A stretch of 64,000 bases of DNA, from NCBI GenBank assembly GCA_023376005.1, contig CM042152.1:89347874-89411873 (forward strand), in the 5' to 3' direction. Positions within the stretch are counted from its first letter, which is position 1; the number at the start of each line of letters is the position of its first letter. The notes beneath the pieces were generated by a model. That model saw only the letters and a program-made list of their open reading frames with translations. It searched no databases and had not been told where the DNA came from. This DNA comes from Doryteuthis pealeii (Eukaryota; Mollusca; Cephalopoda; Myopsida; Loliginidae). Positions 42,965 through 53,264 of this stretch are shown piece after piece. The position numbers and the translations under genes were made by a program.

Positions 42965-43150
42965 ATTCTATTTTGGGAGAAATGTGCACAATTGAAGTCG
43001 TACCTAATTTTGAAAGTCAATTAATTAATAATTAATCAACTAGGCGGGCATACCTATTCAAATGTAAGGTTAAACAAATCGAGAAAAATCAATCTCTGTA
43101 TGTACATTTCGGCCCATCAGGCCTCATCAGCAGAGCTATAGATATATTAT
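42965..43150. repeat. family P, left half
   Basis: AATGTGCACAATTGAAGTCG and the AATTAATTAATAATTAATCA segment, then GTTAAACAAATCGAGAAAAA, as in the left arm at 31.07 kb. It is followed by the hammerhead-like motif. The right arm is missing. Confidence 0.8.
43094..43135 (-). ncRNA. hammerhead-ribozyme-like motif, family P
   Basis: Minus strand: stem I CTCTG/CAGAG (perfect 5 bp), CTGATGA, stem II GGCC-TGATG-GGCC with a G-C pair at its base, GAAA, palindrome TGTACA, TA. Every invariant hammerhead base is present. The best canonical motif in the window. Confidence 0.75.
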
Positions 43151-43165
43151 TCTATGTGAATACCT

Positions 43166-43245
43166 GAAAAAGACCAGAGGACACATCAGCCGAAATGTTG
43201 TGCAGATAACAATAAAGTTGAGGACAATAGTTTGAATAATCAAAA
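43166..43245 (+). mobile_element. family V SINE tail fragment
   Basis: ACCTGAAAAAGACCAGAGGA, then GAAATGTTGTGCAGATAACA. Confidence 0.65.
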
Positions 43246-43830
43246 TAGTACTATTCAAAGTTGTTTGCCCAATATTTCAAGCATGCCTATCCCTAATACA
43301 CAATGTGTTGGTCATCTGATTTTCTCATTGTACTGATTATACAAGACATTTTGTCTTTATTAACTTTGTTCGTGTATTACTTACATGCACAGCTAAACAT
43401 ATGAATACTTTTGACAACAAAACACAAAAGTTTTAAACATCATTTCAAAGAATCAATTGCATGTCAAAATATGTAGGAGTGCACCGACCAGCTGATGTGA
43501 TGGCACAAAACAGAATCTGCAAGTGAAGTAACCAGGTACAAACTGGTCAGAGAAATGCATAAATCTTATTTACCAATTCACTTGTATAAGACAGACATAA
43601 TAATGTCTTTCTTCATGGCTATAAAGTACTATTGATCTTTCTAAAGATTTACCATCTCCGCAGACAAATATCTACTTGTACTAAACTATCATTCAGCAAA
43701 GAAAGAAAGCACATGAATGATATTGTAACATGCAAACATTTGTAAATAGCTCAGTTTTTGCATCATGTTATGTTTCAGTGTCAATTTACATCATCCTCAG
43801 AATATTAATGTTCTTAGAAAGATATAAAGT
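43246..43830. other. unassigned DNA
   Basis: Nothing recognised. Confidence 0.4.
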
Positions 43831-43831
43831 A

Positions 43832-44005
43832 AAAAGTAAAGTCGTCGGGGCAGCCTAAAGTCGGTATCAGCCAGTCAGCAAGGGAGTCTATCCCCTTTTC
43901 AATAGCGCTAGACCAAGGAGATTGTTTTAGCATCTGAGGTGGAGCGCCACACCTTCCATCAGAGCTACTCTTACTTTTACTGAGCACATAAATGGGGGCC
44001 GGTAG
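43832..44005 (-). mobile_element. SINE family A, head lost
   Basis: AAAGTCGTCGGGGCAGCCTA through CACACCTTCCATCAG. The tRNA-like head is replaced. Confidence 0.8.
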
Positions 44006-44035
44006 AAAGATATGAATAAATAATATTTGTCTAAA

Positions 44036-44112
44036 TTTTTAAATGAGGCTTGATAATTTGTATTATTTGGATTTTTTAGACTGTTGTCCTCATTGTTATT
44101 GTTATATAGACA
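44036..44112 (-). mobile_element. family V SINE tail fragment
   Basis: AAATGAGGCTTGATAATTTG ... TTGTCCTCATTG, as at 7.41 kb. Confidence 0.6.
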
Positions 44113-44134
44113 AAAGTTAAAAAAATCATATGAA

Positions 44135-44679
44135 GTATGTCAGAAAAGTTCAACGACTGGTGTCACAATAAATTTATTTCAAATCCAAACTACAAACTAC
44201 AAGTTAGTCCCTTCAAACCGATCCCCCTGGAGTCTAATGCACTTTCTCATCCTTCTCTGCTATGTTTGCATGCACTCCTGGAAGGATTCTTCTGGGATTC
44301 TCTGTAGCTCTATTGTCACAGCCTTTTTGATGTCATGCACATCCTCAAAATGGGTTCCCTTGATGACCCCTTGAGCTTGGGGAAGAGGAAAAAAATCACA
44401 TGAACCAAGGTAAGGAGGTTGCTTCAGCACAGTGATGTTCTTCTGGGTCAGGAACTCTCAGATACTCAGAGCAGTTTGGGCATGTGCGTTGTCATGGTGA
44501 AGCACCCACGAGTTGTCCTGCCACATCTCTCGCCTCTTCTCACAAACTGAATGAAGCAAACACCACAGTATCTCTTTGTAGACATGCTGGTTGATCGTCT
44601 GTCCCTGTGGCAAGAGCTCACAGTGGGCGATGTCCCTCACATCAAAGTTTTCTGACTTACTTGAACTTTTCTGACATAC
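44135..44679 (-). mobile_element. mariner-like deletion derivative with intact TIRs
   Basis: Perfect 19-bp inverted ends GTATGTCAGAAAAGTTCAA (44135-44153, 44661-44679). Minus strand encodes the C-terminal 60% of a mariner transposase: LLPQGQTINQHVYKEILWCL, WVLHHDNAHAQTAL (second catalytic Asp in HHDN), then SCDFF (third Asp), GTHFEDVHDIKKAV. There are two in-frame stops. Only 31 residues separate the two Asp instead of 34, through loss of three residues in the YSPDLAPCD region. The N-terminal DNA-binding half is absent: the TIR joins straight to the middle of the gene. Confidence 0.88.
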
Positions 44680-45640
44680 ATAAGTATAAAGGTAAATATT
44701 ATAGATAAAAAGACCCTTAGATTTATATGTTCTAAAGATTTACTCTGGATGGTCCAGTAGGACACATAGTGCAATTAATTTAAACATGAATAATATAAAA
44801 ACACACATTTTGTTAAATAAAAAATTACACTATTCACTTTCTGTGTGAATAAGTCTTGTTCTATTAATTTTCTTCCAAAAAAGTGCCAGCCCCCTTTTGC
44901 CTTGCAGGTGGAAAAGTGCTCCTGCAGATGCCAATTATTTTTGCTTTCTGAACAAATTAGACCTTCCTGATCAAATTTAAGCTAAAATGTTCCAAACATC
45001 TCCAGAAGTGAGAGAAGAAGGGTGGTTCCAATGCAGTTATACAAAATATGTTTGCCTCCTTGCAGATATCTTTAAAGCACTCCTTGGGGTAAGAGGAGTT
45101 ATCCTGTCAAATTTCATCAAGTTTGGTTCATTAGCTTAGGAGCCTATAGCTAACAAGCATACACGCAAACAAAGACACACATACAAGCAGGAAATTCTTG
45201 AAAGTTAAACAGTTTGATAAAAACTAGAGTTATAAAAAAAAAATATTAATAATTAAGTATCTTAAAATTGTGCATTGAATTACTTTCATTCAAATATGGT
45301 TTCTGGGTGTATAAATAGATATGTTACATTCCATAGAAGACATATTGAATATTTTCAAAATCTGTTTAAATCATTAGAGGAAGAAATAACTTATAAATGG
45401 CCGATTCAAATTCCCAAATGATTGGCAATAAATGACAGTTGCACACTTTTCAATCACAATGGCAGCCATGTATATTCAGATTTGAAAAAAAATGAATTCA
45501 AAATGGATTTAAATCCCCCAGAGACAAAGAATAAATTCCTCTTTCAGTATTTGGGGTTAAAAGAATGGATATCAGGGATTTTATTTAATAAACTATATAT
45601 AAATTTCCGTAAGCTATTTTGACAGGATTTAATTTATATA
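44680..45640. other. unassigned DNA with possible RTE-like 3' UTR piece
   Basis: The stretch 45105-45190 (AAATTTCATCAAGTTTGGTT ... ACAAGCATACACGCAAACAA) has the style of 3' ends of RTE-type LINEs, but no coding part supports it. Confidence 0.3.
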
Positions 45641-45654
45641 CTTAAATAAATAAT

Positions 45655-45813
45655 ATGTATATGCATATATCATAATTATGTATATGCATATATATATATG
45701 TATATGTGTGTGTGTGTGTGTGTGTGTATAAATAAATAATTATGTATATGCATATATATATATATATTGATATATGATTATTTATCATGTGTGTGTGTGT
45801 GTGCGTATAAATA

Positions 45814-45860
<47 letters not shown>

Positions 45861-45988
45861 TGATATATGCATTTACATAATTATTTATCAGCTATAAAGC
45901 TGATATATACACTTACATAATTATCTATTTATACATACATAATTTTGTACATTTATATTTTAAATAATTATATAAGTGCATATATAAG

Positions 45989-46045
<57 letters not shown>
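45655..46045. repeat. (TA)n/(TG)n microsatellite cluster
   Basis: Alternating TA and TG runs with a repeated CTGATATATGCATTTACATA-type spacer at about 45859 and 45899. Confidence 0.9.
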
Positions 46046-46048
<3 letters not shown>

Positions 46049-46432
46049 TAATATATGTACTTACATAATTATTTATTTATACACATAAATACAATATATA
46101 TTATGTATGCATGATATTATCCTGCATCCTATTTTTAAAAATATATAAACTAATAGGTTTTAAATGATAAATTATCATTGAAAACCCATTTTGATAGTTC
46201 TATATTCAGTATGCATCTGTCCTGTGTTAAAAGCAAAAGAAAAAAATGAGAATAGAAAAGAGAGACCTGCAAAATTGTTTAGATTGAAGCAAAACAATAA
46301 AAGATGCTAAAAAGATAATCGATGAATTCTATGTTGATGCAATGCATGTGAATAGTTTATGAATATCATGCAGGATGAATTTGTCTTAGAGGGAAAACAC
46401 TGCAATATAAGAATTTGGAAAACTTGCAAACT
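46046..46432. other. unassigned AT-rich DNA
   Basis: Nothing recognised. Confidence 0.4.
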
Positions 46433-46585
46433 TAGGTAATTCCATGTCAAATCATCCAGGCTATGCCACCCACCTCCTCCAATTTAATGTTCAATATATG
46501 TGAAATAATAATCGAAAAAATTGTTGTCGTAGATGCAGTGCCACATTGGCATAATGATCTTCCTATGAAAAATCAGAAATCATCA
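46433..46585. mobile_element. MITE family L, left half
   Basis: GGTAATTCCATGTCAAATCA and the AATGTTCAATATATGTGAAA segment. Ends at a junction with family B. Confidence 0.75.
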
Positions 46586-46840
46586 ACCTATATGATTTTC
46601 CCAACCCTATTGCCCTTATGGCAAGCCCCAACCCCTTTTTATCATATGGGTGCTAGAAGGCGGTGGCTGAGGGTCTACATGTCCTGGGAATGACGTTAAA
46701 CTCAATCTGATGGTGAGGTTCCAGTTTTGGAGGTTTGGGGAATGTGGAGCACCCCTTCATCACCATTGCTCACTGGTCCACTCGGACCCGGAGTGATAGT
46801 ACCTGTTAGGGTCCCATCTATGGGTTAAATAGAAAAATGT
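46585..46840 (-). repeat. family B, minus copy
   Basis: Runs from the mid part (complement of GGGGCTTGCCATAAGGGCAA) to ACCCATAGATGGGACCCTAA. Joined head-out to the plus copy that follows. Confidence 0.8.
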
Positions 46841-46844
46841 ATTT

Positions 46845-47130
46845 ATTTTGGGGCTTGCCATAAGGGCAATAGGATTGGGAAAATCAAATAGGTGCTAGGG
46901 CTTGACGTGACCAGTCGATTGATTGGAGGGGGCCTCTCCGACCGCCCGTCTAGCCCAAGATAGGGCCAAAGTGGAGTATTGCATGTTATGAACTGCTCAT
47001 CACCTGGGCTCTATCCTTAAGCATCACGAGTTGCCACCCACAGCCAACAGGTGGCCCCATTGGGGGAGTCTTACCCCTCTGCAGAGGTGCAGTCGGTGTA
47101 TTCTAAGCCCCAGCTGACAGGGCGAGCTCA
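46845..47130 (+). repeat. family B, 3' half, plus copy
   Basis: GGGGCTTGCCATAAGGGCAA to CAGCTGACAGGG. Forms an inverted pair with 46585-46840. Confidence 0.8.
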
Positions 47131-47404
47131 TGGAAGGAGGAATTTAAATAAAACAAAAATCAGTGAAACAGAATGATCATACCGATAAGAATGGGTGTGA
47201 GGTCTTTGAATTAGTAAAAAATCAGACTGAGCAGGCAAAGAAATGCTGAAATAAATTTATATATCTGTACCAAGGTATCCATTTATTCACTTATTTATAA
47301 TACTCAGTATATGTAAAAAAAATATATACGCAAATCTCTATATGTAGGTTTGAGTTCTCAATTTTGGTTGAATTCTATCAAGGAAACACTTGATACCATC
47401 CACC

Positions 47405-47605
47405 TATATATATGCACTGCTGGAGAAGCAAAGATGAACTCATAAGTGATGTTCTTCTGAGGAAACCATCATTGGCACACCAGAGTATGTTGCCCAGCAA
47501 AGACATACATAGATCAACTCTGCACGAATACTGGATGCTGCGCAGAGGACCTCCCAGGGGCAATGAATAGCAAGAGATTGGCATGGATATCCGTGCTGCC
47601 AGCAT
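47405..47605 (+). pseudogene. LINE RT C-terminal tail relic
   Basis: HCWRSKDELISDVLLRKPSL then HRSTLHEYWMLRRGPPRGNE, stop. Same LINE tail as at 22.06, 36.7 and 59.9 kb. Confidence 0.7.
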
Positions 47606-47616
47606 GACAGCATGAG

Positions 47617-47617
47617 G

Positions 47618-47658
<41 letters not shown>
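47617..47658. repeat. (TA)n tract
   Basis: About 40 bp. Confidence 0.9.
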
Positions 47659-47826
47659 TTTGGTGCGGTACCAAGTTTCTTGGTACAAGGTGATTCTAGG
47701 CTAGTCCTAATTCTCTACCAGTAGTTTGTTGTAGAGTTCAGGTTCCCTATGAGAGCTCAATGTTTAATTATTGTAAACAGAGCAAAGTTATTTGTGAATA
47801 AAAAGGCCTTAAATACCATGGGTATC

Positions 47827-47880
47827 GTGGTTATGGACCATTTCCACTCGTGAGTATGCCCACGAGCTTCTTCAGACCAC
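47827..47880 (-). ncRNA. hammerhead-ribozyme-like motif (left arm)
   Basis: Minus strand: stem I GTGGT/ACCAC (5 bp), CTGAAGA, stem II with CTCGTG/CACGAG (6 bp, preceded by G-T and an A/G mismatch), GAAA, self-complementary TGGTCCA, TA. Confidence 0.6.
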
Positions 47881-47908
47881 TGATATATCTTTTATTTAGG
47901 GTTTATCA

Positions 47909-47962
47909 GTGGTCTGAAGAAGCTTGTGGGCATACTCAAGAGTGGAAATGGTCCATAACCAT
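47909..47962 (+). ncRNA. hammerhead-ribozyme-like motif (right arm)
   Basis: As in the left arm, but stem I ends in a G-T pair (GTGGT/ACCAT) and stem II has CTTGTG against CAAGAG, with one G-T and one mismatch. Probably the weaker of the two. Confidence 0.55.
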
Positions 47963-47993
47963 GATATCCATGGTATTTAAGGCCTTTTTATTC

Positions 47994-48000
<7 letters not shown>

Positions 48001-48026
<26 letters not shown>

Positions 48027-48734
48027 CTAGATTTTAGTAACTAACGCTGGTAACTATTACACACACCTTCATATATTGATATGCTTGTTCCTAAATCTAG
48101 TCTGTTATCATCCTGTAACATGTTAAAAATCAGACTGTCCAAATCATCTAAGATGGAACGCAAAAATGTAAATCCTGATTATCTGGTGTTGCTTATCCAC
48201 CAAATTCTTATTTCTTATGAGTGTTGTCACCTCAGCTAAATAAGGACCATTCCATTTTATTATGAATAAAGAAGGGTAAGGTAACATGCTACTGAGAAAA
48301 ACATATAAAGGTGAATGATAGACAGATGTGGTGAGCTAATCTGTTTTAATAAAACTTGATGAAAAGTGACTAAAATAGTTAAATCAAAATTATCATACTT
48401 TTTACATATTGTACTACTTTGCAATAGCTCTTAAGTAAATATATCAAACATTGTAATTGTAATGTATACTTATGAGAACAACACAGAAGGTTTAATGGCT
48501 TCTGATTGTTGAGTGATCAAGGGATTATAGGAGAATAGTATTTGCTCACCTTTTTAACTGTTAGTCATAAGTGAGTTATGATAATGTAATTTATTGTGTA
48601 CAGTACTCAGGTGCACCACAACTCATCAAAGTCTCATGTCAAGTACACAGAATAATGTAGTGTCATGAACATGAACAGTTTACAATAGTAATATGCATGT
48701 ATGTGTGTGCGTGTGTGTGTGTGCATATGTATGT
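48001..48734. other. (TA)n and unassigned DNA
   Basis: TA run to 48026, then nothing recognised until a TG run near 48700. Confidence 0.4.
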
Positions 48735-49180
48735 GGAGAGTGGCATCAGGCATAGTGTCGGCAGACTACAGGAAGCATGGAGGCTTTGAAAGATTCAGTG
48801 CTTTGGCAGCCAACAACAGACGCGGGCAGTTTATTCCATGTCTCCGCAATTCTGAGCGTGAAAAAATGTTTCCGAAAGTCACGTGAGCAGTGCTGTTTTC
48901 TGACTTTGTAGGCATGCCCACGTGTGTTGGAAAGATGCAGATCAAAAAGGTGCTCAAGGTTGCTGTTGTTAAGATGATTAATGACCTTATGAGCGTTTAC
49001 CAGGTCAGTTGCCAGACGCCGAAGTTTCAGCGAATCCATTCCCAGGGCTGCGAGACGTTCAGAGTATGGTAGATGCCTGATGGAGGGTATTCGTTTGGTT
49101 GCACGTCTCTGTACAGTTTATGGGAGGTTAATATTCTGAGCAAGATAGGGGTTCCAGATTTGAAGCATTCATTATCACAG
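48735..49180 (-). pseudogene. CR1/Jockey-like LINE RT C-terminal relic
   Basis: Minus frame encodes VQRRATKRIPSIRHLPYSER, LAALGMDSLKLRRLATDLVN, then NTRGHAYKVRKQHCSRDFRK and HFFTLRIAETWNKLPASVVG, the classic thumb/connection tail of CR1- and Jockey-type RTs. Upstream, LQIWNPYLAQNINLP is in another frame, so a frameshift lies near 49128. RT active site absent. Confidence 0.88.
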
Positions 49181-49319
49181 AAATGGACATCCAACAAACA
49201 TAAACTTTAACTATAATACCTTTCAAAAAGTAGTGTTAATGAAAAAAAAAAAAAAAAAAGTATATCTGATATATTAGTATTTTTTGATCATTTGCTTTGA
49301 AGCATTCTTAAGGAAAGTA

Positions 49320-49600
49320 TATTATTATTTATATTTTAAAGGTAATTACAATGCATATAACGTATAGCTGCATCAGATATACGTTATACGCATTGTAATT
49401 GCCTTTAAATATAAATGATAATAAAAGTAATTGGTAATTTGCTTGAAGCATTGTTAAGTATGTTATTATATATTAATGATTTGAAGGCAAATACAATGCA
49501 TATAAAAATAAAAACAAAAAGATGTATTTTTGTCTTATCGATTTCAAATTAAACTTTATCTTCAGAGACAATTTTCAGAAATAATAATATATTTCTGATA
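49320..49600. repeat. family J inverted-repeat element, second copy
   Basis: GGTAATTACAATGCATATAA and GCATTGTAATTGCC-type arms near 49340-49410, then the GTAATTTGCTTGAAGCATTG block as at 21.84 kb, then the hammerhead-like motif. Confidence 0.75.
49530..49571 (-). ncRNA. hammerhead-ribozyme-like motif, family J
   Basis: Minus strand: stem I TTGTCT/AGACAA (perfect 6 bp), CTGAAGA, an AT-rich stem II (AAA...TTT), GAAA, palindrome TCGA, TA. Stem I is better than in the 21.9 kb copy and stem II worse. Confidence 0.62.
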
Positions 49601-49699
49601 TATTTATAGTTAACACTCTTATTGTTATAATTTTTCCACCAGTTTTTTTTAATCTGCAAGTAGAACAATCATTGTTTTCTTCACTTCAGACTCTCCTCT

Positions 49700-49980
49700 C
49701 CTACCCTTGGGCGGGGTCCAGTGGCTTCGGCCCTGGGCCACAGAAGTTAACAACGTTGATCCCAGGGGCCGTCCCCACAGGCAACACCTGCCCCTCGATT
49801 TAAAGGGGCAGGGCTGGATTTATTGCCCGGTGTCTACCCCCCACCCCACGAGGACAAATGCCGATGGGATCAACATTTTTTGCAGCCGCCTCCCATGAGC
49901 TTCGGTTCGTGGGTGGTCCCATATTAATAGGGCCTTGAGCCTGACCCGTACATGTGGGGTACGCGGTAAATATCCACTTC
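49700..49980 (+). repeat. family C GC-rich repeat, fullest copy
   Basis: GTCCAGTGGCTTCGGCCCTG to GTACGCGGTAAATATCC. Followed by (CT)n(CA)n at 49984-50026. Confidence 0.85.
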
Positions 49981-49982
49981 AT

Positions 49983-50025
<43 letters not shown>

Positions 50026-50039
50026 AATATATAACATAA

Positions 50040-50262
50040 GTAGCCGGAGTGGCCTATTGTTGATATCAGCCGGACAACAAAGGAGTCTCTCCCCTTTTCA
50101 CTAGCGCTAAATCAGGGAGGTTGTTTTTGATTCTGGGGTGGAGTGCCACACCTACCATCAGCTTATCACTTTACCGTACAGATTCAAGCCATGTTATCAT
50201 GCGCTGAGTTGTAGAGGACTGGTATCGAACCTGAAACCTTGTGGTGCCAAGGTAGATACTAC
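50040..50262 (-). mobile_element. SINE family A
   Basis: Body GTGGCCTATTGTTGATATCA to inverted B box GGTATCGAACC. A box lost. Confidence 0.8.
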
Positions 50263-50532
50263 ATCGAGATAAGTACTAGTAGGTCAATAGTTCTTACTGA
50301 TGGGTGATGTCTACATCTATACAAAGTAAAGGTCCTGCAGCAATTGGGGATAGACAAGTGGTGGCCTAAATTACGTCTGGCCCTCAATTATTGAGAAACT
50401 TTTTAGCAAGAGACTTGTTAGCGATATCTAATAATTAGAAAGTAAACTAATTACAGATCACATTTCCGGGAGACCACGTGAAATAAATAGGATATTGGGC
50501 AATCACAGAAGTGGGTGCAGTTTCTATATATT
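50263..50532. other. unassigned DNA between two SINE A copies
   Basis: Nothing recognised. Confidence 0.4.
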
Positions 50533-50766
50533 TTCGGCCTAAAGTCAGTATCAGCCAATCAGCGAGGGAGTCTATCCCCTTTTCACTTGTGCTAGACCAA
50601 GGAGATTACTTTAGCATCTGAGGTGGAGTGCCACACCTACCATCAGCTCCTTACTTTACCGCACAGATACCTGTGCTACTCATACGCTGAGTTGGTGAGG
50701 ACTGGTATCGAACTAGGAACCTTGTGGTTTCTAGCGAACGCTCTACCGACTGAGCTAACCCAGCTT
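50533..50766 (-). mobile_element. SINE family A, with complete head
   Basis: Minus strand: GCTGGGTTAGCTCAGTCGGT A box, GGTTCCTAGTTCGATACC B box, intact body. The best-preserved tRNA-like head of the family. Confidence 0.88.
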
Positions 50767-50898
50767 GAATATGTACAGTAAAGTGATGAGTTGATGAATA
50801 AATGTAAATAGAATATATTTTTCTAATAACGGCAGTGAAAGAAGTCATCAGCAGAATAAGCTGAAACATTTGATTTTTCGCTTTAAAACTATAATATA

Positions 50899-51075
50899 TC
50901 TTATTATAATGGAGATTGTGTGTTTGTCTGTCTGTAACTGAAACTTTATCACTGTTAAGTCACAATTCACTTTGTTATTTACGACACATTCTCTGTGATT
51001 TTATTTTTATTTAAACCTCAGTTATTAATAAAATTGTTGTACATTATTAATACTGTTGGCCATATCTACATATTA
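50899..51075 (+). mobile_element. Helitron type 1, 5' fragment
   Basis: A then TCTTATTATAATGGAGATTG through CATATCTACATATTAGGA, then broken by family C. Confidence 0.85.
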
Positions 51076-51475
51076 GGATATTTTACACGTACCCCACGTG
51101 TACGGATAAGGCACAAGGCCCTAATATGGGATCACCAACAAGCCGAGATTCATGGGTCGGCGGGTGCAAAAAATGCATTGAACCCAGTCCTGCCCTTTTA
51201 ATCAAGGGGGCAGGTGTTGCCTGGGGGGATGGCCCCCTGGGATCAACGATGTTAGCTTGTACGGTCCAGGGCCGAAGCCACTGGACCCCCCGGTCGAAAC
51301 CGGAGTTAGAGGTATTTGCCTCTCATCCCACTTATGAGGGCATGACACAAGGACATTTTTATGTGGGCCCACCCACAAGCCGAAGCTTATGGGTAGTAAG
51401 CACAAAAAAATGCGTTGATCCTGTCTGCATTCCCTGTCAAAGGGGGGCGCCTCAGGCACTGGGCAATAAACCCAG
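51075..51475 (-). repeat. family C dimer
   Basis: Two diverged units in tandem on the minus strand (about 51075-51298 and 51299-51475), each with a GATCAACG / GTTGATCC-type core and a GGCAGGTGTTGCC-like or GGGCGCC-like block. Confidence 0.75.
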
Positions 51476-51484
51476 AAAAAAATA

Positions 51485-51690
51485 TATTTCCGCTAATATA
51501 TTTTAGGAAAAAACTATTTCAGATATATTTACTCCAAAAGGTAAGTAATTATGGAAATTTTCATGAAAATCAGATCATTAATTGATTTTTCATCAAAATT
51601 TTTTAAAAAGCCGGTAGTCATAACTTTTTTTGGCTATGTTAAATTTCAATTGATTTAATGGTGCAAAAATGTAAACATTGTTTTTTGTTT
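51485..51690 (-). mobile_element. Helitron type 3 fragment
   Basis: Matches 42775-42960 (TTTCAGATATATTTAC, GATCATTAATTGATTTTTCAT, GGCTATGTTAAATTTCAATT). The CTAG end is not preserved. Confidence 0.55.
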
Positions 51691-52394
51691 ATAATTTTCA
51701 TTATTTCCATAAGCTGAAAATTTTTTTTAAATCATCAGGAGTTTTTTTTAATGTTTCTTCTTTTGAATGGACATTTTCAAGATAATATTGACCTTTATGC
51801 AAGTTTTATTGTGTTAAATAGAGGGAGGGGTGATTTCACCGGGAAAATTGGTGGTACCTGCAATTGTGTTGAAAAGCCATAGATTTATAAGTGAAATGTC
51901 GAATTGTTTTGCTGTGTTGAAAGCTGTTCATGTCAATAGTTTTTTTTTCTTTTTTTTCTTGTTATTTTTTTACCACACCTGTTTTCTCGACTTTGAAAGC
52001 TAAAATAGTGACGATTAAAAAAAAAAAGAAGGAAGAAAAAATATTTATAAAAAGGACGAAGAAAACCTTTTAGATCACCTGTCAGCCATTGCTTGGCGCA
52101 TCATGTTTCACTTAACTTCCTACACTTGGGAGATCAAGAATAAAGAAAAAGGAGAAATGATATTGACTAAACTAGAGTGGCTATTTAGTGGGTTAAAATA
52201 TATTGTCCGAAAGAGTTATCGTGAATAATTCTGGTCTTATTTATGTAATTGGTAGAATCGCCCAAGATCCCTGGACTTGCTGTCATTTTGGAGGAGGCTG
52301 ATTGGATGAATTTGATTTTCATTTGAAAGTATAATCTGAAAACCCACCTTTGTTTCCCTACTCTTTCAAAGTATTTTTTTAACGCTGTGACAGT
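51691..52394. other. unassigned AT-rich DNA
   Basis: Nothing recognised. Confidence 0.4.
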
Positions 52395-52600
52395 TGATTG
52401 GTTGGTTTTACCATATATCAAACCTGAAGATGTGTTGTTTTATTCATTCTTGTTAGATATTCAATTTTTTTCTTCAAATACATTTTTTACAACTCATTTT
52501 TTTATTATTTAACCCATAGATGAGAACCTAACATCCATGGTGGGTAAAAATGAAACTGGAAGTAGTGGCAATGAAAGGTACTCCAAACTCCCCAGAGCAT
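52395..52600 (+). repeat. family B, 5' part
   Basis: GGTTTTACCATATATCAAACC and ACCCATAGATGAGAACCTAAC. Confidence 0.6.
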
Positions 52601-52667
52601 GTACGGATTAAAATAAAACGAAAATAAAATTAGAATTAAAAAATAAAATTAGAATTAAAAACCCAAC

Positions 52668-52960
52668 AAACTTCCATGGGCTTTCGCCGGAGGAGCCCTC
52701 TGCACATGTCCATCAAAACGACTGTCCCAGGGTCGGCCCAAAAAAAACAAAAAAACTCAGCCATTCAAATTCAGGCCTTAACTGAGTGTAGTCACCTCCT
52801 CGGTCAAGGGGATATCCCTTTGCCATGGTCGACTATGACCTGGTCAATAAAGCCTGTTATAAAACTACCTCTTGCCTTTGTCTCTTTCTTTTCGTTCCCT
52901 AAATTCCCTCCTTTTCAGCGCGACCACCAAATGAGATGGGATATAAAGCAAAAATCCTAA
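52668..52960 (+). repeat. family K, inserted in family B
   Basis: CAACAAACTTCCATGGGC to GACCACCAAATGAGATGGG, with AATAAAGCCTGTTATAAAAC. Family B sequence lies on both sides (CCCCAGAG before, CCCCAGAATTGGAACTTCAT after), so K interrupts B. Confidence 0.7.
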
Positions 52961-53034
52961 GAACATGCAACCAAGAATATCCCAGCTACATTTAAACATT
53001 AAAACATCCCCAAAACCTCATCCAACCCTATAAG

Positions 53035-53245
53035 CCCCAGAATTGGAACTTCATTACTAGATACAGTTTAACGTCATACCAAAGACACAAAGACCTTCAG
53101 CCACACCTTCTAGCACATATAGGATAAAAAAAGGTTGGGGCTTGCCATAATGGTAATAGGGTCGGGACAATCATATAGGTGCTATGGCTTGATGTGACCA
53201 GCTGATTGATTTGAGGGGGCCTCTTAACTGCCCGTCTAGCCTAAG
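53035..53245 (+). repeat. family B, middle part
   Basis: Continues family B after the K insertion: AGTTTAACGTCATACC to GCCCGTCTAGCC. Confidence 0.75.
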
Positions 53246-53264
53246 AAATGTAGTAGTTGAGTTG

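Larger units (their letters stand above)
47788..48000. repeat. foldback element beside (TA)n
   Basis: TATTTGTGAATAAAAAGGCC at the left, complement ending at 48000, arms of about 95 bp around TGATATATCTTTTATTTAGG. Each arm has a hammerhead-like motif. A (TA)n run starts at the right edge. Confidence 0.9.

Noticed and set aside
43740..43800. hammerhead-like motif on the minus strand (CTGAGGA ... GAAA)
   Set aside because: Core words present, but helix III is not followed by T plus H and no stem I complement is found.
50831..50880. CATCAGCAG...GCTGAAACA segment as a hammerhead
   Set aside because: The two core words are on opposite strands, so they cannot form one ribozyme.
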